Part shown: one piece after another, positions 14,384-23,034 of the stretch
How the letters are laid out: each line of letters starts with the position of its first letter
Numbering within the stretch: the first letter of the stretch is position 1
Assembly (NCBI GenBank): GCA_016223135.1
Contig: JACRPQ010000006.1
Span: 124,001-188,000 of the forward strand
Direction: 5' to 3'
DNA length: 64,000 bases
Origin: Chloroflexota bacterium
GTDB taxonomy: Bacteria; Chloroflexota; Anaerolineae; Anaerolineales; Villigracilaceae
Notes under the pieces: generated by a model
The model's database searches: none
Seen by the model: the letters and a program-made list of their open reading frames with translations, nothing else
What the model was told of the DNA's origin: nothing
Position numbers and translations under genes: made by a program

Positions 14384-14941
14384 ATGCAAGACTATAAAGA
14401 CATCCTCGCCGAAATTCTGATAGACGAAAAAACGCTGCAAGCCCGCGTCAAGGAATTGGGAGCGCAAATCAGCGCCGACTATCCCGACGGCAACCTGCTC
14501 CTCATCTGCATTCTGCGCGGCGGCGTCCCCTTCTTGGTGGACCTCAGCCGCTGCATCACTTCCCCTCACACAGTGGACTACATGGCGGTTTCCTCCTACG
14601 GCGTCGGCAAACGCGAATCGAGTGGCACCGTCCGTGTGGCGATGGACCTGCAAACCGACATCAAGGACAAGGACGTACTCCTCGTCGAAGACATCGTGGA
14701 CAGCGGTCACACCATCGCCTACGTCCTCGAAATGCTTCAACTGCGCCAGCCCAAAAGCCTCAAAGTCTGCGCCCTGCTCGACAAAGCCGAACGCCGCGAA
14801 GCCGTCGTCCCCATTCACTATCGCGGCTTCAGCATTCCCAACAAATTCGTCTTCGGCTACGGGCTCGATATTGACGAATACTATCGCAACCTGCCCTTTA
14901 TTGGCGTGGTGGATTTGAAAAAATACCAGCCGCCCAAATAG
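14384..14941 (+). CDS. hpt: Hypoxanthine phosphoribosyltransferase
   Basis: 185 aa type I phosphoribosyltransferase that converts hypoxanthine or guanine plus PRPP to IMP or GMP. The PRPP-binding signature is VLLVEDIVDSGHTIAYV, the flexible loop contains SSYGVGKRESSGTV, and the base-recognition segment is NKFVFGYGLDIDEYYRNL. GGGAGGT lies 6 bp before ATG 14384, 16 bp after the tdk stop; the longer overlapping frame upstream is not coding. It continues the salvage operon and is followed 3 bp later by the CCA enzyme. Confidence 0.96.
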   Translation: MQDYKDILAEILIDEKTLQARVKELGAQISADYPDGNLLLICILRGGVPFLVDLSRCITSPHTVDYMAVSSYGVGKRESSGTVRVAMDLQTDIKDKDVLLVEDIVDSGHTIAYVLEMLQLRQPKSLKVCALLDKAERREAVVPIHYRGFSIPNKFVFGYGLDIDEYYRNLPFIGVVDLKKYQPPK

Positions 14942-14944
14942 GTC

Positions 14945-16597
14945 ATGCCAGACGACCCTCAAGCCTCATCAGCATACGCCGGGCGCTGGGTCGCCCGAGT
15001 ACACGGTCAGATCATTGCCCAGGGGGGAACGCCCGAACAGGCATTACGCGCCGCGCAAAAAAGCCGGCACAAGGAAAAACCCGACATTCTCTACATGCCT
15101 ACGCCTCTTCCCCTCCCTCCTCTACTCGATAAAATCCGCGACATCCTGGCGGAGGCGGAAGTATTCCTCGTCGGCGGCGCCGTGCGAGACATGCTCCTCA
15201 ACCGCCTCTCACGGGACCTCGACTTTGTCCTGCCATCCAACGGCATTGCCTCCGCCCGAAAAGTTGCCAACGCCCTCCACGCCGACTTCATGCCGCTCGA
15301 CAAAGAGCGCGACACCGGGCGCGTTATCCTCACCGACGCCGACGGCTCGCGCACCTTCCTCGACTTTGCCTCCTGGCGCGGCGCAACCCTCGAAGAAGAC
15401 CTCCGCAACCGCGACTTTACCCTCAACGCCATCGCCTTCGACATTCACACCCAAACCATCCACGACCCCCTCAACGGCGCCTCCGACCTGCACGCCAAAG
15501 TGATTCGCCCCTGCACCCCCGCATCCTTCACCGACGACCCCGTCCGCATCCTGCGCGCCGTCCGCCAGGCAGCGGAATTCGACCTCAAAATCGAACCCTC
15601 CGCCCGCCAAGCGATGAAGGCAGCCGCCGCCCTTCTCCCCAAAGTTTCCGCCGAGCGCAAAAGAGACGAGTTGTTCAAAATCCTCGCAGGTCCCAAACCC
15701 GATGCCGCCCTGCGCGCGCTCGACATGCTCGGTATCTTCCCTCACCTTCTCCCCGAACTCGCCGCCATGAAAGGCGTGACCCAATCCGAACCGCACATCT
15801 ACGACGTGTGGGAACACACCCTGAGCGCGCTCAAACATCTCGAAAGTCTCCTCGCCGCCCTGCGCATCGGCTACTCCGCCGAAGAGACCAACGACCTGTT
15901 CACCGGTCTGCTTACCCTGCGGCTGGGCAGGTTTCGAGAACAAATCGCCGCGCACTTCGCCCAATCCCTCAACGCCGACCGTTCCGTCCGCGCGGCGTTG
16001 TTTTTCGCGGCGTTGTATCACGATGTGGAGAAGCCCGCCTCGAGGTCCGTGGATGAAGCGGGGCGAATCCGCTTTTTCGATCACGACATCCGCGGCGCGG
16101 AAACCGCCTCCCGCCGGGCGCGCGACTTCAATCTCAGCAACGACGAAATCGAGCGCATCGAAAAAATCGTCCGTCATCACATGCGCTTTCACTTCTTCAC
16201 CAACCGCCTCGAAAACGAAGGGCAGGAACCCTCGCGCAAAGCCATCTACCGCTTCTTCCGCGACACAGGCGAAGCAGGCGTGGACCTCGTCCTGTTCGGT
16301 CTCGCCGACCTGCGCGGCACCCGCGGACCGACGCTCACGCAGGAAACCTGGAGCGCTGCGCTCGACATCGCCCGCCTCCTGCTCGAGAACTACTGGGAAA
16401 AGCCGCAAGAAACCGTCGCGCCGCCGCGTCTGCTGGATGGAAACGAATTGATGAAAGAATTACACCTCCAGCCGGGAAGAATCATCGGGCAGCTGCTCGA
16501 AGCCATTCAGGAAGCGCAGGCAACAGGAAAAATTTCCACCCGTGAGGAAGCCTTGCAATTCGCCCGCGACTGGCTTTCTGACAACCGTCAATCATAA
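14945..16597 (+). CDS. CCA tRNA nucleotidyltransferase / poly(A) polymerase family, with DUF5678-like N-terminus and HD domain
   Basis: 550 aa. Residues about 10-45 (YAGRWVARVHGQIIAQGG, TPEQALRAAQ) resemble the short DUF5678 module. The class II nucleotidyltransferase core starts near 70: FLVGGAVRDMLLNRLSRDLD supplies the catalytic carboxylates. RNRDFTLNAIAFD and DDPVRILRAVRQAAEFD are the RNA-binding and neck motifs. An HD phosphohydrolase domain follows (VWEHTLSALKH, FAALYHDVEKPAS, FFDHDIRGAE). It should add CCA to tRNA 3' ends; strict poly(A) polymerase function cannot be excluded. The N-terminal module on a CCA enzyme is unusual. It follows hpt by 3 bp, so it is in the same transcript. Confidence 0.9.
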   Translation: MPDDPQASSAYAGRWVARVHGQIIAQGGTPEQALRAAQKSRHKEKPDILYMPTPLPLPPLLDKIRDILAEAEVFLVGGAVRDMLLNRLSRDLDFVLPSNGIASARKVANALHADFMPLDKERDTGRVILTDADGSRTFLDFASWRGATLEEDLRNRDFTLNAIAFDIHTQTIHDPLNGASDLHAKVIRPCTPASFTDDPVRILRAVRQAAEFDLKIEPSARQAMKAAAALLPKVSAERKRDELFKILAGPKPDAALRALDMLGIFPHLLPELAAMKGVTQSEPHIYDVWEHTLSALKHLESLLAALRIGYSAEETNDLFTGLLTLRLGRFREQIAAHFAQSLNADRSVRAALFFAALYHDVEKPASRSVDEAGRIRFFDHDIRGAETASRRARDFNLSNDEIERIEKIVRHHMRFHFFTNRLENEGQEPSRKAIYRFFRDTGEAGVDLVLFGLADLRGTRGPTLTQETWSAALDIARLLLENYWEKPQETVAPPRLLDGNELMKELHLQPGRIIGQLLEAIQEAQATGKISTREEALQFARDWLSDNRQS

Positions 16598-16603
16598 ATC
16601 GAA

Positions 16604-16870
16604 AATCGGAACTCTCTACCGTACATTTCTCTCGTGAAAAACCCTAAGAGAGTTTTTTATAAATCGAGATTCACCACAGCTAAACGCAGATGAACGCTGA
16701 TTTTGATGAAAAACGTGATGAACTCACCATTAAATCCAATTTATCTGTGTTCATCTGTGGTTGGAAAATGAATTTCAAAACACTCTCTAAAGGTCTTTTT
16801 GGAAATTCTCAAATTCACGAAGGGAAAGCAGACCTTTAGGGTTTCTATGTAACAGTAAAGAAAATCGGAA
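16604..16870. mobile_element. MITE-like family 1, copy B, interrupted by a second small element
   Basis: The outer element spans 16612-16862, in reverse orientation to copy A, and is flanked by the exact 8-bp direct repeat AATCGGAA (16604-16611 and 16863-16870). Its inner palindrome is split at 16647: a 140-bp insert at 16648-16787 with ends GAGAGTTTTTT and AAAACACTCTC, bordered by TAA on both sides (16645-16647, 16788-16790), interrupts it. Removing the insert restores the ccctaaaggtct junction of copies A and C. Confidence 0.9.
16648..16787. mobile_element. 140-bp nested MITE-like insert
   Basis: Terminal inverted repeats GAGAGTttttt / GAGAGTgtttt (10 of 11) and a 3-bp TAA duplication. The interior has an imperfect palindrome (cacagctaaacgcagatgaac ... 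gtgttcatctgtgg). Its words resemble the interior of the family 2 elements at 45434-45551 and 55743-55858. Noncoding. Confidence 0.8.
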
Positions 16871-16877
16871 ATCAAAA

Positions 16878-17411
16878 ATGAACATTGTGTACTTTGATTT
16901 GGAAACGCAGAAGACCTTCGACGAAATCGGCGGACGCGAGGCAGGCAAACTCCGTCTCGCCTGTGGCGTGACCTGGTCCACCGCCCGCAGCGACTTTGCC
17001 GTCTATTGGGAAGCAGATGCGCCGGCGCTTATCGCCGAACTCAAAGCCGCCGACCGCGTCATCGGCTTCAACATCCTCAACTTCGACTACGAAGTCCTCA
17101 AGCCCTATGCCCCAAACGAAAACTTCCGCGCCATCCGCTCCACCGACATGCTGCAAGACATCTTCCGCGCGCTCGGCTTCCGCCTGAGCCTGGATAGCGT
17201 TGCCAAAGCCACCCTCGGCGCAACCAAAACCGCCGACGGATTGCAATCCGTGCAGTGGTTTCGGAACGGCGAATTGGACAAGGTGGCGGAATACTGCAAG
17301 TCAGATGTGGACATCACCCGCCGCGTCTATGAATTCGGGCGGGAGCATGGCTACATTCATTACTACTCCAAACTGGGCAGCAAACTGAAAGTGCCCGTCA
17401 ACTGGAAGTGA
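16878..17411 (+). CDS. DEDD-family 3'-5' exonuclease (RNase H-like fold)
   Basis: 177 aa stand-alone exonuclease domain. Exo I is NIVYFDLETQKTFDEIGG (Asp and Glu), Exo II is VIGFNILNFDYEVLKPY, and Exo III is EYCKSDVDITRRVYEFG, with Tyr-x3-Asp typical of the DEDDy subgroup. It probably degrades single-stranded DNA or RNA. A short region after Exo III (KLGSKLKVPVNWK) is all that follows, so there is no helicase or polymerase partner domain. The AAATCAAAAATG start has only a weak ribosome site, perhaps disturbed by the MITE that ends 15 bp upstream. The next gene follows 10 bp later. Confidence 0.8.
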   Translation: MNIVYFDLETQKTFDEIGGREAGKLRLACGVTWSTARSDFAVYWEADAPALIAELKAADRVIGFNILNFDYEVLKPYAPNENFRAIRSTDMLQDIFRALGFRLSLDSVAKATLGATKTADGLQSVQWFRNGELDKVAEYCKSDVDITRRVYEFGREHGYIHYYSKLGSKLKVPVNWK

Positions 17412-17421
17412 AAGGAACATC

Positions 17422-18189
17422 ATGCAAAAGGTACGCGTCAACGGCATCGAACTGGCATACGTCCGCCGCGGGCATGGACGACCGCTCGTACTTCTGCACG
17501 GTTACCCCCTCGACCACCACATCTGGGATGAAATCGCCCCGCTGCTCGAAGACAAATTCGACCTGCTCCTCCCAGACCTGCGCGGCTTTGGAGACTCCAC
17601 CAGCGTGGACACACCGCCTACGATGGACACCTACGCTTCAGACATCGCCGCCCTGCTGGATTCCCTCGGCATCGAGAAGACTGCCCTGGCGGGTCACTCG
17701 ATGGGCGGCTACGTGGCGCTGGCATTTGCCCGCCTCTTTCCGGACCGTCTGACGGGTCTCGGACTAATCGCCTCTCAAACGCTGGCAGATTCCCCCGACC
17801 GCAAAGAGGGACGCTACAAGTCTGCGGCGGAAGCGGCAGAGAAAGGCACCACTGGCATCGTGGAGGCAATGACCCCCAAATTCACCAGCAGCCCCACTCT
17901 TCAAGCCTTTGCCCGCCAGATAATGGAGCGTCAAACTCCTCAAGCCTGCATTGGCGCGCTCAAGGCAATGGCAGAACGCCCCGATTCCACCTCCCTGCTG
18001 GCGTCCCTGACCTGTCCGCTGGTCATCATCCACGGCGATACGGATGTGTTGATTCCCATCGAGCGGGCGCGGGAGGCAAAAGAAGCGGCGCCTCATGCTC
18101 TGCTGGTCGAGTTGGCGGGCGTCGGGCATTTGCCCATGCTGGAGGCAAAAGAGGAAACCGCGCGGGCATTATCCGCCCTGCATACGTGA
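17422..18189 (+). CDS. Alpha/beta hydrolase
   Basis: 255 aa. The oxyanion strand is LVLLHGYPLDHHIWDEIAPL, the nucleophile elbow is LAGHSMGGYVALAFA (Ser in GHSMG, about residue 95), the acid is in IIHGDTDVLIPIE and the base in LAGVGHLPMLEAKEE. This covers the full Ser-Asp-His triad of the fold. The closest general types are esterases, BioH-like or 3-oxoadipate enol-lactonase-like enzymes; the substrate cannot be told. AAAGGAACATC precedes the ATG. Ends shortly before a terminator. Confidence 0.92.
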   Translation: MQKVRVNGIELAYVRRGHGRPLVLLHGYPLDHHIWDEIAPLLEDKFDLLLPDLRGFGDSTSVDTPPTMDTYASDIAALLDSLGIEKTALAGHSMGGYVALAFARLFPDRLTGLGLIASQTLADSPDRKEGRYKSAAEAAEKGTTGIVEAMTPKFTSSPTLQAFARQIMERQTPQACIGALKAMAERPDSTSLLASLTCPLVIIHGDTDVLIPIERAREAKEAAPHALLVELAGVGHLPMLEAKEETARALSALHT

Positions 18190-18195
18190 GCAGTG

Positions 18196-18211
18196 GACGT
18201 TCTCTAACGTC
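18196..18211. repeat. AGAG-loop hairpin (GACGTT arms)
   Basis: GACGTT-CTCT-AACGTC, one of at least ten short hairpins in the window that share the AGAG/CTCT tetraloop. Confidence 0.8.
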
Positions 18212-18234
18212 AACGAGTACCGTTTCATACAGCA

Positions 18235-18275
18235 ACCATCCCGTCGCGGCTTGGGCGGCGGGATGGTTTGTTTTG
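18235..18275 (+). terminator. Intrinsic terminator after the hydrolase gene
   Basis: 13-bp stem ACCATCCCGTCGC / GCGGCGGGATGGT (one G-U), loop GGCTTGG, then TTGTTTTG. Confidence 0.85.
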
Positions 18276-18311
18276 TAGAATCAGGCTCGGGCGGGGAATG
18301 AAGCGTCGAGT

Positions 18312-18740
18312 CTATGTCGCGGGAAGCGGTTTTGAAGGATTGGTCTTTATGCTGACATCGGCTGAAAGCGGCGCAGTCCCGTTGCGGCGAAGAAGACGAT
18401 TAATATGCGCCACCAGGATGCGGCTGGGAGTCGGTTTGGTGAGGTAATCGTCTGCGCCGGCATCGAGGACGCTCGCCACCATGGAGGGATCATTGAGTGC
18501 AGAAAGCACAATGATGGGCACCTGGCTGAAGGAACGTACTTCTTTGCAGATTTCCCAACCGTCCATATCGGGCATCATCAAGTCGAGGACGACAAGGTCG
18601 AAATGCTCCTCCCGAATGAGGCTCATGCCTTCGGTGCTGCTGTTGGTGGCGCGCACCTCGAAACCATGCGAGCGCAAAAGCGCAGAGAGAAGGTCAGTTA
18701 CTGCAGTATCGTCGTCAATGACAATGATTTTTGTGGTCAT
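18312..18740 (-). CDS. Single-domain response regulator (CheY-like)
   Basis: 142 aa: a receiver domain over residues 4-120 and a short unstructured tail. The acidic pair is in IIVIDDDTAVTD, the phospho-acceptor Asp in LVVLDLMMPDMDGWEI (about residue 54), the switch Thr/Ser in IIVLSALND, and the conserved Lys in DYLTKPTPSRIL. There is no output domain, so it must act through protein partners, or its tail. No histidine kinase is adjacent. TAGGAAAACGCTATG supplies a ribosome site. It is transcribed toward the terminator at 18235-18275, which may serve both strands. Confidence 0.93.
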   Translation of the reverse strand: MTTKIIVIDDDTAVTDLLSALLRSHGFEVRATNSSTEGMSLIREEHFDLVVLDLMMPDMDGWEICKEVRSFSQVPIIVLSALNDPSMVASVLDAGADDYLTKPTPSRILVAHINRLLRRNGTAPLSADVSIKTNPSKPLPAT

Positions 18741-19338
18741 AGCGTTTTCCTATACGCGTCTATTATCCTCTAATTTTTCACAGATGCACTTTGCAGGATA
18801 TTTACAGAATTATAGGCGATTTGTTCATTTGCAATCATGAGAAAACTCTATGAAATTTGCGCTCTTCAGAAAACGTCTTTCATGCTTCGTTTTACGATGT
18901 TTTGGGGGACAAGACAGTTAAAAACATGCTTTTCAATTGTAGCGCGATATATTGCAGATTAACAATTTAACCTGCCCCCTTTTTTTGGCATCGCACGGGG
19001 ATTAATCCCCGTGCTATTCTTACCAAGTCCGCTCAAGCGGACTAGTCCCGCCAAGGCGGGACTTTGCACGAATAGCACGGACGCCTGCCCTGAGCCGCCG
19101 GGCTGAGTTTATCGAAGCCCTGTCGAAGGGTTCACGTCCGTGCGGGCATGGCAGATACCGCACTGGTTTTATCAGAATAATTGGGAAAAATACAACATGT
19201 CGCGCTACATCTGGGGCAGGCAGTCACAATTTTTCATTTACCCCTGACAAATGAACACCAAAAAAATAACTTTTGTTCTGGTTGTTTGTGGTAAACTTCA
19301 CACAATTAGTAGAAATTCTTATCCATGTTGGAGGTCAC
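18741..19338. other. 598-bp gene-free region holding a composite repeat element
   Basis: No open frame with coding character. 18939-19208 is a composite palindromic element (listed separately). The flanks are AT-rich and should contain the divergent promoters of the response regulator and ppdK; I see no confident -35/-10 pair. Confidence 0.6.
18939..19208. mobile_element. Composite palindromic element with GTAGCGCGAYA ends
   Basis: Ends GTAGCGCGATA and TGTCGCGCTAC form an inverted repeat. Inside are tandem perfect hairpins: GCACGGGGattaatCCCCGTGC (18993-19014), AGTCCGCTcaAGCGGACT (19026-19043), AGTCCCGCCaaGGCGGGACT (19044-19063). A longer one follows, bounded by GCACGGACG and CGTCCGTGC. A shortened, inverted copy lies at 50060-50191, and a copy of the central 165 bp lies at 63309-63477. 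Confidence 0.85.
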
Positions 19339-22170
19339 ATGAAAGCAAAAATCTCACCCAAAAAGACCGGGAAAAAAGTAGTCAAACAAACTCCAGCCGC
19401 AAAGAAGACGGCTGCGCACAAATGGGTTTATCTTTTTGGAGAGGTGAAGGCTGCCGAGAAATATGCCGGCTCATGGGAGGGTGTCCGCGCTCTGTTGGGT
19501 GGAAAAGGCTCCGGGCTGGCAGATATGACCCGCGCAGGGGTTCCCGTCCCGCCCGGTTTCACGGTCACGACCGAGGCGTGCAACGAGTACCGCAAGAATG
19601 GCAAGTTCCCGCCCGGAATGTGGGAGCAAGCGCTCAACGCCATGAAGCAAATCGAAAAGGCAACCGGCAAGAAATTTGGCGACCCGAACAATCCTCTGCT
19701 GGTTTCCTGCCGCTCGGGGGCGAAGTTCTCGATGCCCGGCATGATGAACACCATCCTCAACATCGGTTTGAACGATGAAGTCGTTGAGGGCATGATCAAG
19801 TTGACAAACAATCCGCGCTTCGTGTGGGACTTGTACCGCCGCCTGGTCGAAATGTTCGGCACCACCGTCTTCAACCTCGAGGATGAGGTCTTTGAACACC
19901 CAATGGCGGAGTACAAGGAAAAGCGCGGCTACAAGGTGGACACCGACATGACCGCGGAGGACTGGAAGGAACTCACCCACACGTTCAAGAATGTCTTCAA
20001 AGAATTAGTGGGCTTCGACTTCCCGCAGGATGTGTACAAACAGCTCGAACTCGCCACCAAAGCCGTGTTCGAATCCTGGAACGGCAAACGCGCCGTGGAT
20101 TACCGCCGCGCCACCGGCATTTCGGACGACCTGGGTACCGCCGTCAACATTGTGACGATGGTCTTTGGCAATATGGGCAACGATTCAGGCACGGGCGTGG
20201 CGTTCACGCGCGACCCGTCCACCGGCGAGAAAAAGATGCTGGGCGAATACCTGTTGAACGCACAGGGCGAGGACGTCGTGGCGGGCATCCGCAATGCGGA
20301 ACCCATTGAAAAACTTGCCAAAGAGATGCCCAAAGCCTACAAGCAGTTCATGGACATTACCAAAAAATTGGAGAAGCACTACAAAGACATGCAGGATGTC
20401 GAGTTCACCATCGAACGCGGCAAACTGTGGATGCTCCAGACCCGCAACGGCAAGCGCACCGCCAAAGCCGCCGTCAAAATTGCGGTGGACATGGCGAAGG
20501 AAAAACTCATCACCAAAGAAGAAGCCGTTTTGCGCGTCACACCCGAGAACGTGGATTCTCTCCTCCACCCGCAATTCGATGATGCGGCGATGAAAAAAGC
20601 CGAGAGCGACGGTTCCTTCTTTGCCAAGGGCGTCAACGCGTCGCCCGGCGCGGCAGTCGGTCAGGTCTATTTCGACGCCGACACCGCCGAGAGAATGGCA
20701 AAGGAAGAAAAACAACAGACCATCATGGTGCGTCCCTTCACCAAGCCCGATGACGTTCACGGCATGATTGCCTCGCAGGGCGTGCTCACCAGCGAAGGCG
20801 GCGCCACCTCGCACGCGGCGGTGGTCGCCCGTCAGTTCGGCATCCCTTGCGTAGTCGGCGCATCGGCAATCAAGATAGACCTTGAGAAGCGCATGATGTC
20901 CGTAAACGGCAAGGTCGTCCGTGAAGGGGCTTGGATTTCAGTGGACGGCACGACCGGCAAAGTCTTCATCGGCAAAATCCCCACCACCTCGCCCTCCCTC
21001 GAGGAACAGACCGACCTGCTCACCCTGTTGAAATGGGCAGATGAAATTTGCGCCCGCAAAGACATCCGCAAAGCGCCCAAAGGCTGGCCCACGCGCGGAT
21101 TGCAGGTTTGGGCAAATGCGGATTATCCGAAGGACGCGCGCCGCGCCCGCTCGTATGGCGCTGTGGGCATCGGTCTGTGCCGGACCGAGCACATGTTCTT
21201 CGAACCCGAGCGTCTGCCCATCGTCCAGCGCATGATTCTGGCAAAGACCAGCGACGAGCGCACCGCCGCCCTGAACGAACTGCTCCCCTACCAGCGCCGC
21301 GACTTCGACGGTCTCTTTGAGGCGATGGACGGTTACCCGGTCATCATCCGCCTGATTGACCCGCCTCTGCATGAGTTCATGCCCGATGAGGAAAAACTCC
21401 TCGAAGAGGTCATCACGATGCGCGTCAAAGGCGAAACCGAGGGACTGAAAGAAAAGGAAGACCTCCTGCGCGCCGTCAAGGGAATGCACGAATCGAACCC
21501 GATGATGGGTCTGCGCGGCGTGCGCCTGAGCATTGCCATGCCCGAAATCGTGGAGATGCAGGTCCGCGCCATCTTCGAAGCGGCGGCAGATTGCACCCTG
21601 CGCGGCATTGTGGTCAAGCCTGAGGTCATGATCCCGCTGACCGGCACGGTCAAGGAATTGGAATGGATTCAGCCGAGACTGGAGCGCATTGCCACGACCG
21701 TGATGGAAGAGAAGAAGGTCAAGTTCGATTACAAGTTCGGCACGATGATTGAAATCCCGCGCGCGGCAGTCACGGCGGAAGAAATTGCCCAGCGCGCCGA
21801 ATTCTTCTCCTTCGGCACAAACGACCTGACGCAGATGACCTACGGCTATTCCCGCGACGACGCCGAGCGCAACTTCCTCATCACCTATCAGGAACAGGGT
21901 ATCCTCGAAAAGAACCCCTTCCAGACGCTCGACCGCGCGGGCGTGGGCAGGTTGATGCAATGGGCAATCACCGAAGGACGCAAGACCCGCCCGAACCTTG
22001 AAGTGGGCATCTGCGGCGAACACGGCGGCGACCCCGACTCCATCGAATGGTGCCACATCATCGGTAACAACTACGTTTCGTGTTCACCGTTCCGTGTGCC
22101 GGTGGCGCGTCTTGCCGCAGCACATGCGGCGCTGAAGCACAGCGGAAAGAGTATTGCAGAAGAGAAGTAG
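19339..22170 (+). CDS. ppdK: Pyruvate, phosphate dikinase
   Basis: 943 aa enzyme that interconverts pyruvate + ATP + Pi and PEP + AMP + PPi. Nucleotide-binding N-terminal domain: GGKGSGLADMTRAGVPVPPG, then SCRSGAKFSMPGMMNTILN. Phosphohistidine swivel domain: LTSEGGATSHAAVVARQFGI, with the catalytic His. PEP/pyruvate barrel: GLCRTEHMFFEPERL and VGICGEHGGDPDSIEW with the active-site Cys. GGAGGT 5 bp before ATG 19339 sets the start. About 28 Lys/Ala-rich residues (KKTGKKVVKQTPAAKKTAAH) precede the family core, an N-terminal extension not needed for catalysis. PPDK in an anaerobe usually serves PPi-linked glycolysis or gluconeogenesis. Confidence 0.97.
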   Translation: MKAKISPKKTGKKVVKQTPAAKKTAAHKWVYLFGEVKAAEKYAGSWEGVRALLGGKGSGLADMTRAGVPVPPGFTVTTEACNEYRKNGKFPPGMWEQALNAMKQIEKATGKKFGDPNNPLLVSCRSGAKFSMPGMMNTILNIGLNDEVVEGMIKLTNNPRFVWDLYRRLVEMFGTTVFNLEDEVFEHPMAEYKEKRGYKVDTDMTAEDWKELTHTFKNVFKELVGFDFPQDVYKQLELATKAVFESWNGKRAVDYRRATGISDDLGTAVNIVTMVFGNMGNDSGTGVAFTRDPSTGEKKMLGEYLLNAQGEDVVAGIRNAEPIEKLAKEMPKAYKQFMDITKKLEKHYKDMQDVEFTIERGKLWMLQTRNGKRTAKAAVKIAVDMAKEKLITKEEAVLRVTPENVDSLLHPQFDDAAMKKAESDGSFFAKGVNASPGAAVGQVYFDADTAERMAKEEKQQTIMVRPFTKPDDVHGMIASQGVLTSEGGATSHAAVVARQFGIPCVVGASAIKIDLEKRMMSVNGKVVREGAWISVDGTTGKVFIGKIPTTSPSLEEQTDLLTLLKWADEICARKDIRKAPKGWPTRGLQVWANADYPKDARRARSYGAVGIGLCRTEHMFFEPERLPIVQRMILAKTSDERTAALNELLPYQRRDFDGLFEAMDGYPVIIRLIDPPLHEFMPDEEKLLEEVITMRVKGETEGLKEKEDLLRAVKGMHESNPMMGLRGVRLSIAMPEIVEMQVRAIFEAAADCTLRGIVVKPEVMIPLTGTVKELEWIQPRLERIATTVMEEKKVKFDYKFGTMIEIPRAAVTAEEIAQRAEFFSFGTNDLTQMTYGYSRDDAERNFLITYQEQGILEKNPFQTLDRAGVGRLMQWAITEGRKTRPNLEVGICGEHGGDPDSIEWCHIIGNNYVSCSPFRVPVARLAAAHAALKHSGKSIAEEK

Positions 22171-22197
22171 GAGCGGAAAGTAGAAAGTAGTGAATCG

Positions 22198-22229
22198 AAC
22201 ATGGGACTCGTTTCTGCGAGTCCCATGTT
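22198..22229 (+). terminator. Hairpin after ppdK, probable terminator
   Basis: Perfect 13-bp stem AACATGGGACTCG / CGAGTCCCATGTT with loop TTTCTG. The following T tract (GACTTTAT) is poor, so termination may be partial. A TATAAT hexamer at 22256-22261 may belong to the promoter of the next gene, though no -35 at proper spacing is convincing. Confidence 0.65.
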
Positions 22230-22305
22230 GACTTTATGGCATGGACTGGCGGGCTTATAATGGACGAGCAAGCAGGGTGCAACTTTAAAATGACGGAGGA
22301 AGGAT

Positions 22306-23034
22306 ATGATCCCAGATATTACCAGTCCGCTTCCAACTCTGGCGACCATTTTTATTGCAGGCGGCGTTTTTCTCCTGCTAATTGGCGTCAACATTCTAAA
22401 GATTGAAAAAATCTCGATCGTGCCCGGAAAAAAGACAGTCATCACTGGCTCTTTGCTCACCTTTGTTGGAGTATTTTTTCTCATAGGAGATATTTTTCTC
22501 CATCAACAACAAAGCCTTATTGCCGCAAATGCACTTACTCCCACTGCTTCCATCACTCCCACTCCGGCGCCTCCAACAAGTACATTCACCCCATTCAATC
22601 CTCAAGTACCTCCAACCAACACTCCAGTGATTGTTTTACCAACATTAACTGTCACTCCCAGCTTTACCCCAGCGCCAACGAACACCCCATCCCCAACATT
22701 TACGATACCGGCATACTCGCCAGAACTGGCAATTCGAGACTATTACTCCTTAATCAATTCACGGAATTATGCACAGGCATGGACTTGGCTAAGCGAACGA
22801 TTTAGAAGTGGGGTTGATTACGAGAAAGGCTATGTAGGTTTTTGGAACACAATTGAATCTGTTAGCATTGACCAAACTGCTCTTTTGGAAATTTCACCTA
22901 CCAAAGCAAAAATTCTAGTTGAAATGACGTATTACAAGAAAAACGGGCAGGTCGTAAGAGACCGTGATTTTCAAGTAGAATTTATCTGGGATCCATTCCG
23001 CTTATTATGGATAATAGATCATACCGAAACCTGA
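22306..23034 (+). CDS. Membrane protein with Pro/Thr-rich linker and NTF2-like extracellular domain
   Basis: 242 aa. Two hydrophobic helices near residues 10-27 (LATIFIAGGVFLLLIGVNIL) and 45-63 (TGSLLTFVGVFFLIGDIFL) form a hairpin in the membrane. A Thr/Pro-rich linker of about 65 residues follows. The C-terminal 100 residues (RDYYSLINSRNYAQAWTWLS, then FRSGVDYEKGYVGFWNTIES and VEMTYYKKNGQVVRDRDFQV) resemble the cone-shaped NTF2-like / DUF4878-type fold. GGAGGAAGG precedes the start. It is AT-richer than its surroundings, like the LysM gene at 4.7 kb. Its last 16 bp overlap the 3' end of the convergent DUF2877 gene. Function unknown. Confidence 0.7.
   Translation: MIPDITSPLPTLATIFIAGGVFLLLIGVNILKIEKISIVPGKKTVITGSLLTFVGVFFLIGDIFLHQQQSLIAANALTPTASITPTPAPPTSTFTPFNPQVPPTNTPVIVLPTLTVTPSFTPAPTNTPSPTFTIPAYSPELAIRDYYSLINSRNYAQAWTWLSERFRSGVDYEKGYVGFWNTIESVSIDQTALLEISPTKAKILVEMTYYKKNGQVVRDRDFQVEFIWDPFRLLWIIDHTET

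Noticed and set aside
22198-22261. Strong sigma70 promoter of the 22.3-kb gene from TTGACT and TATAAT
   Set aside because: The two hexamers are 22 bp apart, too far for a normal promoter, and the first overlaps the ppdK hairpin.
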